Source: JAWQFO01 sp033436665 (GTDB lineage Bacteria; Pseudomonadota; Alphaproteobacteria; Rhodobacterales; Rhodobacteraceae). Taken from it: 64,000 bases of DNA. The stretch covers positions 372,001-436,000 of the forward strand of contig NZ_JAWQFO010000001.1 of NCBI RefSeq assembly GCF_033436665.1. Direction: 5' to 3'. Positions 16,838 through 26,170 of the stretch are shown piece by piece; position 1 is the stretch's first letter; every line of letters starts with the position of its first letter. The notes under the pieces were generated by a model, which did not search any database, was not told where the DNA came from, and saw only the letters and a program-made list of their open reading frames with translations. The translations under genes were made by a program, and so were the position numbers.

Positions 16838-17820
16838 TCTGGCTCGGCGGTCTCGCCGCGGCTTTCGAGATCGAGGACCACGCCCGGTTCGGCCCCGAGG
16901 ATGCACCGGTCACGCTGCGCATCCTCTCCACGACCGACACCGCGATCTTTGCCCGAAGGGCGGCTCGATTTCTCGAAACCGCGCCCGGCGTGGCGATCGA
17001 CTATACCGTGGCCAGTTCCGCCGAGACCATGCGCGCCATCGAGATCGAACGGCAGCCCTTCGATCTGGTGATCTCGAGCGCGATGGACCTGCAGACCAAG
17101 CTCGCCAACGACGGGTTCGCGCGGCGGCACGTCTCCGGCGTGACGCGCGACCTGCCGGACTGGGCCAAGTGGAACGACCTGGTTTTCGCCTTCACCCAGG
17201 AACCCGCGGCGATCGTACTGTCGAATGCAGCCTTCGAGGGCCTGCCGATACCACGCAGCCGCGAGGACCTGATCGCGGCTCTTCGGCGCAACCCCGACCG
17301 GTTCCGCGGCAGGGTCGGCACTTACGACGTGCGAAATTCCGGCCTGGGCTATCTGTTCGCCACGCAGGAAGGACGGGTCTCGGACACCTATTGGCGCCTG
17401 ACCGAGGTCATGGGCGGGCTTGATGCGCGGCTTTACTGCTGCTCGTCGCAGATGATCGACGACGTGGCGCGTGGCGAACTTGCCGTGGCCTACAACGTGC
17501 TCGGCAGCTACGCGTTCCAGCGCGACGACCTGTCGGGCATCAGCATCATCCTGCCCTCGGACCTGACCACGGTGATGCTGCGCTCGGTGCTGATCCCGCG
17601 CAACGCACCCGAGCCCGAAGCCGCCGGCGCCTTTGTCGATCACACGCTGGCGCAGGCCTTCGAGCCCGGCGGAGCCTTCGCCATCGACCGCTGGCTCGAA
17701 ACCGGCGACAGCGCCGCCCTCAGCCGTATCCGTCTGGGCCCGGGCCTGCTGGTCTATCTCGACCGGCTCAAGATGGCCGCGTTCCGGCAGGAATGGACGA
17801 ACGCGATGCTGCAACGCTGA
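16807..17820 (+). CDS. Periplasmic binding protein, likely accessory sensor for TctE
   Basis: 337 residues. A signal peptide, RKLALSIVLIWLGGLAAA, is followed by a type II binding-protein fold resembling ferric-iron or thiamine SBPs (LRILSTTDTAIFA, VAYNVLGSYAFQRDD, IPRNAPEPEAAGAFVDH). No permease or ATPase gene is next to it. The start lies 31 nt inside the kinase gene, so it is made together with TctE. Solute-binding proteins encoded with TctE-type kinases can act as signal receptors rather than transport parts, which is the role I infer. An adjacent Cys-Cys pair (LYCCSS) is notable. Confidence 0.75.
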   Translation: MRKLALSIVLIWLGGLAAAFEIEDHARFGPEDAPVTLRILSTTDTAIFARRAARFLETAPGVAIDYTVASSAETMRAIEIERQPFDLVISSAMDLQTKLANDGFARRHVSGVTRDLPDWAKWNDLVFAFTQEPAAIVLSNAAFEGLPIPRSREDLIAALRRNPDRFRGRVGTYDVRNSGLGYLFATQEGRVSDTYWRLTEVMGGLDARLYCCSSQMIDDVARGELAVAYNVLGSYAFQRDDLSGISIILPSDLTTVMLRSVLIPRNAPEPEAAGAFVDHTLAQAFEPGGAFAIDRWLETGDSAALSRIRLGPGLLVYLDRLKMAAFRQEWTNAMLQR

Positions 17821-17832
17821 AGGACTGCCCCG

Positions 17833-18906
17833 TCAGTTGCGTGAAACCGGCTGCGTGCCCGTTTCATCGACACGGTTGGCCAGTAGCGTGACGATGGGCC
17901 GGGTCGCCTCGAACTCCGACAGCACGATCGCGATGACAGAGGTCATCGGCACGGCGAGGATGGCCCCCGGAACGCCCCAGAGCGTGCCCCAGACCGCAAG
18001 GGCCACCAGCACGACGAACGGGCTGAGATTCATCTGTCGCCCGATCAGCTTGGGCTCGAGGACATTGCCCACCACGAACTGCGCCGCCGAGAGCGCGGCG
18101 AGGATCAGCAGCGAATAGGTCCAGTCGCCGAACTGTCCCAGCGACAGAATGACCGGAAAGGCCACGCCGAGGTAGGAGCCTACGTAAGGAATATAGTTCA
18201 GAAGCCCGATCACGATCGCCCAGAACAGCGCGAAATCGACGTCGAGCGCGTACATGATCAGAAACGAAATCGTGCCGAGGATCAGGTTTATCAGCGTCTT
18301 TACAGCAAGATAGGCGCCGATGTTCGCGTTGATCTTGCGCAGCAGCGTCAGCATCGACTCGCCACGTGCCGCGCCCGGCATCGCGGCATGTATGCGGCGC
18401 TCGAAGCTTCGCCGCTCGCCCATCAGGAAGGCGACGTAGAGGACCACGAGGAAGACCACGCCACCGACGCTCGAGAACCCGCCGAGCAGCGCCAGCACCA
18501 GCCCGTCGAGGTCGATCCGCCCGATGGTCGCGGCTTCGACCCGGTCCCAGACATCCTGCGCGTCGAGGTTCAGCCGCGCGCTGAGCCCGTCGATCATCGC
18601 CAAGAGGTTGGCCTCGTAAGCCGGTGCGACCTGCAGGATCTCGCGCACGGTCGAACTGATCACCGTCGCGGCCGCGAAAAGCACGCCCGCGAAGGCGACC
18701 AGCACCGCAGCCCTCAGAACCATCAGCGGGAGCACCTTGAACCCCGGCAGCCGGCTAATCGCCGCGGAGGCCGAATGCAGCACGTAGACAGCGATCAACG
18801 CCATGACGATGGGCAGGATGACACTTCGGCCGATCGCCATCAGCCAGCCGATCATGATCGCCAGCGCCAGCACCAGCACGACGTTGAGAAGCGGTGCGTC
18901 CTTCAA
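17833..18906 (-). CDS. AI-2E family transporter (TTG start)
   Basis: 357 residues and about eight hydrophobic helices, the usual size and layout for this family (PF01594). The conserved segment LNYIPYVGSYLGVAFP is present, and so is the C-terminal GNVLEPKLIGRQMNLSPFVV. Members export autoinducer-2, sodium or other solutes, and the substrate here is unknown. I place the start at TTG 18906 because AGGAG lies exactly 8 nt upstream. The in-frame ATG at 19125 would add 73 residues of unlikely composition. The stop is 12 nt from the convergent binding-protein gene. Confidence 0.85.
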   Translation of the reverse strand: MKDAPLLNVVLVLALAIMIGWLMAIGRSVILPIVMALIAVYVLHSASAAISRLPGFKVLPLMVLRAAVLVAFAGVLFAAATVISSTVREILQVAPAYEANLLAMIDGLSARLNLDAQDVWDRVEAATIGRIDLDGLVLALLGGFSSVGGVVFLVVLYVAFLMGERRSFERRIHAAMPGAARGESMLTLLRKINANIGAYLAVKTLINLILGTISFLIMYALDVDFALFWAIVIGLLNYIPYVGSYLGVAFPVILSLGQFGDWTYSLLILAALSAAQFVVGNVLEPKLIGRQMNLSPFVVLVALAVWGTLWGVPGAILAVPMTSVIAIVLSEFEATRPIVTLLANRVDETGTQPVSRN

Positions 18907-19221
18907 ACCCTGGTCTCCTGCATCTTCGGTGGCGTCCCCGAGGGATCGTGGCCCACATCGCGGCCTGGCGCACCTGACACGAGACACGCTTGCCCCGTGA
19001 TGCGCAAGGTCCGGCCCGCGGAGACCTGGAACATCGGAATTGCCTTGTGGATGTCGGTGCCAATCGAAGCAGGCAACATGGCCGGATTTCAGCACATCCG
19101 CGCAAGCCTTTGCAAAAACTGACACATTAGGCGGTTACAAATCGCCCGTGCTCGCTTAGCATCCCGTCCAGAGGCCCGGGTTGAGGCCTCCATGGGAAAC
19201 ACCGCAGGGAGATTTTTCAAC
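18907..19221. other. Divergent intergenic region between the AI-2E-type gene and potD
   Basis: 315 nt with no supported gene. It must hold the promoters of the AI-2E-type gene (leftward) and the polyamine operon (rightward). TTACAA at 19135-19140 followed by TTAGCA near 19156 is the only weak promoter-like pair I see, and its spacing is short. Confidence 0.5.
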
Positions 19222-20295
19222 ATGAGTTCGCGTCACTTACTCGCGGGTGTGGCCGCTACGGCCATGCTCGTGGCCTCGACGGCCTCCGCAGAAACGCTGC
19301 GCCTTCTGACCTGGGGCTCCTACGCCCCCGAGGAACTGATCCAGAAATTCGAAGAGAAATACCCCGACATCGACGTCGAGGTCACCTTCTCCAACAACGA
19401 GGAGATGATCGCCAAGCTGCGCGCGACCGGCGGCGCCGGGTTCGACCTTGCCCAGCCGAGCCACGACCGCATCTACGCGCCACAGATCGAATACGGCATC
19501 TACAAGCCCCTCGACATGTCGCAGATCAACACCGACGCGATGTCGAAGGTCCACCTCGACGCCGTGACCGAGAACACCACAATCGAGGGCGAGGTCTACG
19601 CCGTGCCGCACCAGTGGGGCACATCGGGACTGATGGCCGATGTCTCGCAGGCCCCCGATGTCAGCGGTTGGGGCGATCTCTGCGACGCGCAGTACCAGGG
19701 CAAGACCTCGATGCGGCTGCGCCGCACGATCCTGCTCGGCACCGCCTTCGCGATGGGCGAGGATCCGTTTGCAGCCTACGCCGACCTCGACAGCTACCAG
19801 GATCTTCTGGACCGGGTGGCCGACAAGCTCATCGAGTGCAAGGCGAACATCAAGGCCTACTGGCAAGGAGGCGACGACCTGTCGGCGATGATGCTCTCGG
19901 GCGAGATCGTGGCTTCGGAAACCTGGGATTCGACCGCCTACAAGCTCTACAACGAAAACCAGAACATCGTCTTCATCCCGCCCGAGACCGGCGCGCTGAC
20001 CTGGATCGACACCTTCGCGATCCCGGCCAAGGGCCAGGCGGACGACGCCGCCTACAAGTGGATCAACTTCGTGATGGAGCCCGAGAACATCGCGATCATG
20101 TCCGCCAGCACCGGCGCCATCGCCGCCGTGCCGAACGGAGCAGACATGCTGCCCGACGACAAGAAGGCCGCCGTGAATGCCGCCTTCTCGGAAGAGGACA
20201 TCGAGAACCTGAAATTCTTCGCCAATATCCCGCCGGGTGTCGAGGACATGGAAGGCAAGACGCTCGAGAAGATCAAGGCCGCGACGGGCGGCTGA
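19222..20295 (+). CDS. Polyamine ABC transporter periplasmic binding protein (PotD/PotF type)
   Basis: 357 residues. The signal peptide (LLAGVAATAMLVASTASA) is cleaved before ETLRLLTWGSYAPEELIQKF, the standard start of spermidine/putrescine-binding proteins. Asp and Trp residues expected in the ligand site are seen in QPSHDRIY, VPHQWGTSG and SETWDSTAY. AGGGAG lies 9 nt before ATG 19222. A longer frame from 19192 would put the signal peptide out of place. It heads a five-gene operon and is followed by an internal terminator, which would keep it in excess over the membrane parts. Confidence 0.88.
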   Translation: MSSRHLLAGVAATAMLVASTASAETLRLLTWGSYAPEELIQKFEEKYPDIDVEVTFSNNEEMIAKLRATGGAGFDLAQPSHDRIYAPQIEYGIYKPLDMSQINTDAMSKVHLDAVTENTTIEGEVYAVPHQWGTSGLMADVSQAPDVSGWGDLCDAQYQGKTSMRLRRTILLGTAFAMGEDPFAAYADLDSYQDLLDRVADKLIECKANIKAYWQGGDDLSAMMLSGEIVASETWDSTAYKLYNENQNIVFIPPETGALTWIDTFAIPAKGQADDAAYKWINFVMEPENIAIMSASTGAIAAVPNGADMLPDDKKAAVNAAFSEEDIENLKFFANIPPGVEDMEGKTLEKIKAATGG

Positions 20296-20312
20296 CGTCC
20301 ACGAACTTTCGG

Positions 20313-20344
20313 GGGGTGGCGCCATCGGTGCGCCGCCCCTTTTT
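20313..20344 (+). terminator. Intra-operon terminator after the polyamine-binding protein gene
   Basis: GGGGTGGCGC pairs with GCGCCGCCCC (one G-U pair) over a 7-nt loop and is followed by TTTTT. It sits between the binding-protein gene and the ATPase gene. Partial read-through would give less ATPase and permease than binding protein. Confidence 0.75.
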
Positions 20345-20374
20345 CACGATCCCAGAACAGCGAACAGACGCCAT

Positions 20375-21484
20375 ATGCCTGACGCCGACCCCTCGGCCTT
20401 CGATCTCGAATGCGAAGGCGTCACGAAAACCTTCGGCAGCGTGCTCGCCGTCGACGACGTGTCCTTCCGCATTCCTGCTGGTACCTTCTTTTCCATCCTC
20501 GGCCCCTCGGGCTGCGGGAAGACGACGCTGATGCGGATGATCGCGGGATTCGAGGACCCGACTGCCGGAGACATCCGGATCAAGGGCCGCTCGGTGCTGT
20601 CGGTCCCGCCGAACAAGCGCAACGTGAAAATGGTTTTCCAGCACCTCGCGCTTTTCCCGATGATGGACGTCTACGAGAACATCGCCTACGGGCTGCGCTG
20701 CGCCGGCGCCTCGAAATCCGAAATCGCCGAGCGCGTCGCCAACGTGCTTGACCGCGTGGCGCTGCCCGACCTCGCCCGGCGCGAGATACACCAGTTGTCC
20801 GGCGGCCAGAAGCAGCGCATCGCGATCGCGCGCTGCATGGCGCTGAACCCCGACGTTCTGCTGCTCGATGAACCGCTTGGCGCGCTCGATCTCAAGCTGC
20901 GCGAGGCGATGAAGATCGAGCTGAAACTGCTTCAGCACCAGTTCGATACAACCTTCGTCTACATCACCCACGACCAGTCCGAAGCGTTGGTCATGTCCGA
21001 TTACGTGGCGGTGATGAACCAGGGGCGGTTCGAACAGATCGGACGCCCGCAAGAGCTTTACCACGGCCCCGAGACCGCGTTCGTCGCGGGGTTCGTGGGC
21101 GACTCGAACCGCTGGAAAGGGCGCGCGGGAACCGTGACCGGCAACGAGGTGGCGGTTCAGACCGACGCCGGCCTGCGCATCGTCGGCACCCGGAAAGGGA
21201 AGTCCAAGGTGGCCGAGGGCGAGCCGGTCGAGGTCTTCCTGCGCCCCGAGTTCATCACCGTGAGCCCGGCCGGGTCAACCGGCGATGCGGGGCCGAATTC
21301 CCACGAGGGCAGCATCGACAGCGTGCTCTTCAACGGCGCCAACAGCCGGGTTCTGGTCCGTGGTCCGCAGGGCGATCTGATCGAGGCCGATGTCGTGCTG
21401 ACCGGCGGCACCGGCGATCTGAGCGAGGGCGACCGGGTCCGGCTGGACTGGCAACCGGCGCAGACCATGGTGTTCGCGGCATGA
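20375..21484 (+). CDS. Polyamine ABC transporter ATPase (PotA/PotG type)
   Basis: 369 residues. Walker A is GPSGCGKTT, the signature is LSGGQKQR, Walker B is VLLLDEPLGAL and the switch His is in ITHDQSEA. The C-terminal 110 or so residues form the TOBE regulatory domain common to spermidine/putrescine and related importers. The start at ATG 20375 follows the internal terminator. It overlaps the first permease gene by 4 nt. It powers uptake through the two permeases downstream. Confidence 0.92.
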   Translation: MPDADPSAFDLECEGVTKTFGSVLAVDDVSFRIPAGTFFSILGPSGCGKTTLMRMIAGFEDPTAGDIRIKGRSVLSVPPNKRNVKMVFQHLALFPMMDVYENIAYGLRCAGASKSEIAERVANVLDRVALPDLARREIHQLSGGQKQRIAIARCMALNPDVLLLDEPLGALDLKLREAMKIELKLLQHQFDTTFVYITHDQSEALVMSDYVAVMNQGRFEQIGRPQELYHGPETAFVAGFVGDSNRWKGRAGTVTGNEVAVQTDAGLRIVGTRKGKSKVAEGEPVEVFLRPEFITVSPAGSTGDAGPNSHEGSIDSVLFNGANSRVLVRGPQGDLIEADVVLTGGTGDLSEGDRVRLDWQPAQTMVFAA

Positions 21485-22347
21485 CGCGGGACGCCAGACG
21501 CCTGTCGCTGATCCTTCTCTTCGCGCCCTTCGCGCTCTGGATCGTGCTGCTGATCGCGCTGCCGCATATCGGCATCGTGATCCTGTCGCTGCGCGAGAAG
21601 GTGGCGCCGCGGGTCTACGAATACGGTCTCGCCAACTATGCTGAGTTCGTGAACGAGCCGATCTACTGGAACACGCTTTTGCGCACCGGGTCGATGTCGC
21701 TGCTGGTGACGTTCCTCGCACTCGTGATCGGGTTTCCGATCGCCTATTACATCGCCAAGATCGCGGGCAAGCGTGCGCGCGGCGCGCTGTTCCTGATGTG
21801 CCTGATCCCGCTCTGGGTCAGCGACCTGATCCGCGCATTCGGCTGGATTCTGCTCCTGCGGGAAAGTGGCGTGATCTCGAGCTTTCTGATCTGGTCCGGC
21901 ACCACGCAGGAGGGCATCGAGTTCCTCTACAACGATGTCGCGGTGATTGTCGGTCTGGTTTACACGGTCATCCTTTTCATGATCGTGCCGCTGGTCTCGA
22001 CGCTCGACGGCATGGGCGACGACATGATCGAGGCAGGCTACAACCTCGGCGGCAACAGCCTGACCGTGCTGCGGCGCATCATCATTCCCTACGCCATGCC
22101 GGGCATCGTCGCGGGCTGCATCGTCGTGTTCATGCTGACCGCCGGCAGCTACCTCACCCCGATCCTTCTGGGCGGCAAAAATTCGAGCTGGTTCACCGAG
22201 CAGATCTACAACCAGTTCATCAGCCGCTTCAACTGGGAGGGCGGGGCCGCCTTCGGCGTGCTGCTTCTGCTGTTCACGTCCACGGTGGTCTGGATCGGGT
22301 TGCGCCTGTCCGGGCAGTCGCTGGCCAACACGGTGGCCAAGACCTGA
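21481..22347 (+). CDS. Polyamine ABC transporter permease (PotB/PotH type)
   Basis: 288 residues with six predicted helices. The conserved EAA loop is EAGYNLGGNSLTVLRRIIIP, which docks to the ATPase. SMSLLVTFLALVIGFPIAYY is a typical second helix. It begins within the end of the ATPase gene (ATGA overlap) and its stop TGA shares one base with the next start. A GGPGT-type binding step is not expected in this importer class. Confidence 0.9.
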   Translation: MTRDARRLSLILLFAPFALWIVLLIALPHIGIVILSLREKVAPRVYEYGLANYAEFVNEPIYWNTLLRTGSMSLLVTFLALVIGFPIAYYIAKIAGKRARGALFLMCLIPLWVSDLIRAFGWILLLRESGVISSFLIWSGTTQEGIEFLYNDVAVIVGLVYTVILFMIVPLVSTLDGMGDDMIEAGYNLGGNSLTVLRRIIIPYAMPGIVAGCIVVFMLTAGSYLTPILLGGKNSSWFTEQIYNQFISRFNWEGGAAFGVLLLLFTSTVVWIGLRLSGQSLANTVAKT

Positions 22348-23207
22348 TGGCGCGCGCGACGACAAATCCGACGCTGATGTGGGGCTACCGGCTCTACGTC
22401 CTCGCGTTCTTCGTGTTCCTTGCCGCCCCGCTCGCCGCCGCCGGGATCTTTGCCTTCAACGACTCGCTCTTTCCCGCGTTGCCCTGGCAGGGTTTCACGC
22501 TCGACTGGTTCTTCAACGACACCGAGCCGAAGCTGGGCATGTTCCACGACCGGCGGCTGCTGAGCGGGCTCTACTATTCCTTCGTGATCGCGCTGATCGT
22601 GTCGGCCCTGTCGGTTTTCGTGGGCACCACCAACGCCTTTCTCTTCGTGCGACGCGAGTTTCCGTTCAAGAACGCGCTCTACATCGTCATGATCGTGCCG
22701 CTGGTCATTCCCGGCGTCATCCTGGGCATTTCGATCCTCGTTTTCGCAAGCAATATCGCCAACGGGATCTGGGACAGCTTCGAGGTCGAACTGTCGGTGC
22801 TGCGGCCCGGTCTCATCCTCGTGGTGCTGGGGCAATTCTCGTTCATCGCCACGATCACCTCGCTGGTCATCACCGCGCGCCTGCGCAAGTTCGACGTCTC
22901 GCTGGAAGAGGCGGCGCTCAACCTCGGGGCTTCGCGGGCGCGCGTGTTGCGCACGATCACCCTGCCGTTCCTGCGCCCTGCGATGATCGCCGCGGGGATC
23001 GTCGCCTTTCTTGTCTCGTTCGAGAACTTCAACACGACGCTGTTTCTGGTCGGCTCGGAAAGCCCGCTGACCATCACCATGTACGATCGCATGGCCAAGG
23101 TCGGCTCGACCCCGGTTCTGAACGCGGTCTCCTTCTTTCTGATGGTCGGCTCCGGCCTGCTGGCGCTGATCTCGGTCGTCGTCCAGCGCCCCGCACGGCC
23201 AGAGTGA
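22347..23207 (+). CDS. Polyamine ABC transporter permease (PotC/PotI type)
   Basis: 286 residues and six predicted helices. The EAA loop is EAALNLGASRARVLRTITLP. FVSFENFNTT-like residues (LVSFENFNTTLFL) are typical of PotC or PotI. ATG 22347 overlaps the preceding stop by one base (TGATG). With the first permease it would form the heterodimeric channel for spermidine or putrescine. The substrate is assigned by family and by the amine oxidase gene that follows. Confidence 0.9.
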   Translation: MARATTNPTLMWGYRLYVLAFFVFLAAPLAAAGIFAFNDSLFPALPWQGFTLDWFFNDTEPKLGMFHDRRLLSGLYYSFVIALIVSALSVFVGTTNAFLFVRREFPFKNALYIVMIVPLVIPGVILGISILVFASNIANGIWDSFEVELSVLRPGLILVVLGQFSFIATITSLVITARLRKFDVSLEEAALNLGASRARVLRTITLPFLRPAMIAAGIVAFLVSFENFNTTLFLVGSESPLTITMYDRMAKVGSTPVLNAVSFFLMVGSGLLALISVVVQRPARPE

Positions 23208-23212
23208 CCGCG

Positions 23213-24624
23213 ATGCGGCGCGGGCCGGACTTCGCCGAGGATTACGCCGCGCATCCATACTGGTGGGACGGCTGCCCGCCCGACGACGGGGCGGGCGACA
23301 GCCTGCCCAAGGAGGCCGACATCGTCATTGTCGGCTCGGGCTATACCGGGCTTCACGCCGCACTGGTGACGGCGCGTGCCGGGCGGGCGACGGTGGTGGT
23401 CGACGCCGAGACCCCGGGCTGGGGCTGCAGCACGCGCAACGGCGGTCAGATGTCGACCAGCGTCAAGCCGGATTTCTCAGCACTCGCAAAGCGCCACGGC
23501 GAAACGCTCGCCACCGACATCCTGCGCGAGGGGCAGGCCTCGCTCGACTTCACGCGCGATTTCATCGCGACCGAAGGGATCGATGCCGAGTTCCGCGCCG
23601 TCGGACGGTTCCATGGCGCCCACCACCAGAAGGCGCTGGCGCGGCTCGAACAGAGCCTCTCCGCCCCGAACCCCGGGTTTCGCAGCGACGCCTACATGGT
23701 CAGCAATATGAACCTCGCGGAGGAAATCGGCACAACGGCCTATCCCGGCGGCGCGGTCTTCCCGCATCACGCCAGCATCGACCCGGCGAAGTATCACGCG
23801 GGTCTGCTGGCGCTCTGCCGTGCCGCGGGCGTGGGGGGGGGGCCGCACCCCCCCCCCCCCCCACACCAGCCCACCCTGGCGGGCNNNNNNNNNNNNNNNN
23901 NNNNNNNNNNNNNNNNNNNNNNNNNNNNNNNNNNNNNNNNNNNNGGATCGTGCCGCACGCCCGCGCCACCGAACTCGAGCGCACAGTGGCGGGCTTTCGC
24001 CTGCGTACAGCGAAGGGCACGATCCGCGCCGGCAAGGTGATCCTTGCCACCAACGGCTACAGCGGCCCCCTCTCGTCGTGGCACCGGCGGCGCGTGATCC
24101 CGATCGGTTCCTACATGATCGCGACCGAGGTGCTGCCGCAGGGTCTCATGGACCGCCTGCTGCCGACCGACCGGATCCTGTCGGACACGCGAAGGCTGGT
24201 CACCTACTACCGCCCCTCGCCGGACCGGTCCTGCATCCTGTTCGGCGGGCGCGTATCGCTGTCCGAGACCGACCCGGACGTCACCGGCCCACGGCTGCTG
24301 GCCGACCTGCGCCGGCTCTTCCCGGAGCTCTCAGACACGCGCATCCGCCGCTCGTGGTGCGGCACCGTGGGCTACACTTTCGACACGCTGATGCACGCGG
24401 GCGAGGATCGCGGACTCTATCACGCGATGGGATACTGCGGCTCGGGGACCGGCATGGCCGGCTATCTGGGCATGAAGATCGGTCGCAAGGCGGCAGGGCT
24501 CGAAGGCGGCGACACCGCCTTCGACCGCATTCCCTGCCCGACCCGGCCGTTCTATTCCGGCAGCCCCTGGTTTCTGGCGCCTTCGGTTTTGGTCTACCGC
24601 ATCCGCGACCGCTTCGGATGGTAG
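23213..24624 (+). CDS. PuuB-like FAD-dependent amine oxidase, broken by an assembly gap
   Basis: The N-terminal half (about 210 residues) has the dinucleotide motif IVIVGSGYTGLHAAL and the WGCSTRNGGQ loop of gamma-glutamylputrescine oxidase-like DAO proteins. The C-terminal half resumes after the Ns at IVPHARATELE and keeps GYCGSGTGMAGYLGMKI, which binds FAD. The two halves are in different frames, but 60 undetermined bases and a G10/C15 artefact lie between them, so this is an assembly break and not evidence of a pseudogene. ATG 23213 is 5 nt after the permease stop. A GTG at 23204 is an alternative start. It should oxidise the imported polyamine or its glutamyl derivative. Confidence 0.8.
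23833..23944. other. Assembly gap with flanking homopolymers
   Basis: A G10 run (23833-23842) and a C15 run (23848-23862) lead into a block of 60 undetermined bases at 23885-23944. The sequence just before the Ns does not fit the oxidase reading frame and is likely an error at a contig end. The gap length is probably a placeholder. Confidence 0.95.
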
Positions 24625-24625
24625 C

Positions 24626-25990
24626 TCAGCTATAACGCACGCCTTGGCGCGCCAGTTCGGTCTGCACCGCCACGATGTCGACCTCCGCCAGATCGCGGTT
24701 CGAGCGCACCGCCTGGGCGGCGGCGATCCCGGCCCCCTGCCCCATGACCGCACAGCAGGACATGTTGCGCGTCGCGGCATGTGCGATGCGGTCACCACCG
24801 CTGGACCGTCCCGCGACGACGAGGTTGCGGATCTTTTTGGGCAGCAGCGACCGGAACGGGATCTGCATGTAGCGTCCGGTAGTCGGCAGGATAAGGATGC
24901 CGTAGCCATCGATGAATTCGGGATAAATCCCGATCGAATCCTCGAACCGGCCCTCTTCGCGCACGTCAGTTTCGGTCATGTCGTAAAGCGCGTCGATCTT
25001 GCGCGTGTCCCGGATGCCGATGCTCATGCCGAAGTTGCGCAGCCGCGCGTTTCCGCAGCCCGGCATGTAGCGTTTCAGCGCCTCGATCGCGTGACCGACC
25101 TGGCGCCGCCCCTCGATTTCGCCGCGCGTCAGCGAGTCGGGATCGGTGCCGTCCACGCCGTCGAGCTGGATCAGGTTCATGTAGGTCAGCTCGCCGGTGT
25201 CATGCATCGCCCCCCAGGTTCCTGCGATGGTCGTCAGGTGCGCCGGGATCAGCCCGTCGCGGATCGCGGCGTCGAAGGGTTTCTTGATGAAGGGCGAGAA
25301 CATCGCGTCTTCCTTGCCCGAGGTCTCGATCACCCATTCGCCGCCCCCGCCCCAGTCCTTGTAGGTCTGCGGATCGTTCTGGATCCCCGCCATGAAGGTG
25401 CGCTTGTCCACCCCGGCGAGGTGGAACATCACCGAGGCCGCCATCATGCCCTCGGGCGGCGTCATCCGGGTCGGCGCGCCGGCGCGGTGCGCGACGTCGG
25501 CATCACCCGTGGCGTCGATCACCACCTTGCCGAGGATCGCCTCGCGTCCGGCCTTCGACTCGGTGATGATCCCCGTGATCGCGTCGCCGTCCATCACAGG
25601 CGCGACAAACTGCCGGTGCAGCATCGGCTGCACCCCGGCCTCCTCGACCAGCCGGTCGGCGACGATCTTGAATCCCTCGCTGTCGAGTTCGTAGCTGAGC
25701 GACTGGCTTTCGGGCACCGCCGCGCCCATGTCCTTGGCGCGATCCTCGAATTCGCGCCCAATGCCGCCGGCCTCGACGGTCTGTTCGTGCCGGTACCAGG
25801 CAAAGCCCTCCACGCCGACAACCGTGATGTTGCCGCCCATGCAGCCGAAGCGCTCGACGAGCACCACCTCGACCCCGGCCCGGGCGGCAGCAAGGGCGGC
25901 GGCAAGCCCGCCGGGACCCGAGCCCACGACGATCACGTCGGTTTCGCGGATCACGTCGATCTGGCGTTCCGGTTCGGTGATGCGGCGCAT
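24626..25990 (-). CDS. FAD-dependent oxidoreductase (FAD_oxidored family)
   Basis: 454 residues. TDVIVVGSGPGGLAAALAAA is the Rossmann dinucleotide site, VVLVERFGCMGGNITVVG binds the FAD ribose and isoalloxazine, and IDATGDADVAHRAGAP is the second conserved block of this group (PF12831). RSSGGDRIAHAATRN near the C-terminus is also typical. Enzymes of this group oxidise or reduce varied organic acids and carotenoid-like compounds, and no substrate can be named. It converges with the amine oxidase gene (1 nt between stops) and diverges from the ThDP enzyme gene across 180 nt. Confidence 0.8.
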   Translation of the reverse strand: MRRITEPERQIDVIRETDVIVVGSGPGGLAAALAAARAGVEVVLVERFGCMGGNITVVGVEGFAWYRHEQTVEAGGIGREFEDRAKDMGAAVPESQSLSYELDSEGFKIVADRLVEEAGVQPMLHRQFVAPVMDGDAITGIITESKAGREAILGKVVIDATGDADVAHRAGAPTRMTPPEGMMAASVMFHLAGVDKRTFMAGIQNDPQTYKDWGGGGEWVIETSGKEDAMFSPFIKKPFDAAIRDGLIPAHLTTIAGTWGAMHDTGELTYMNLIQLDGVDGTDPDSLTRGEIEGRRQVGHAIEALKRYMPGCGNARLRNFGMSIGIRDTRKIDALYDMTETDVREEGRFEDSIGIYPEFIDGYGILILPTTGRYMQIPFRSLLPKKIRNLVVAGRSSGGDRIAHAATRNMSCCAVMGQGAGIAAAQAVRSNRDLAEVDIVAVQTELARQGVRYS

Positions 25991-26170
25991 GGTGGTCCTT
26001 TCGGCTGCGAGTCAGAACGGGTCTGGCGGCCACACAATCCCATCGCACGGCCCGGGGAAAGCGCAAATTCCCCCCGTGACCGATGCGCGGCGCCCGCAAG
26101 ACGGCCCCTTGCAAGCATCCCCGTGTCGCGCCACAACCCGCAGGAACGCATCTTCCGCGGAGGGACGACG

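Noticed and set aside
22347..24040. Proline-rich or N-spanning proteins near 23800-24050
   Set aside because: They arise from homopolymer artefacts and undetermined bases at the assembly gap.
24644..26170. N-terminal extension of the ThDP enzyme frame
   Set aside because: It is antisense to the flavoprotein gene. The true start at 26171 has a ribosome site and the family N-terminus.
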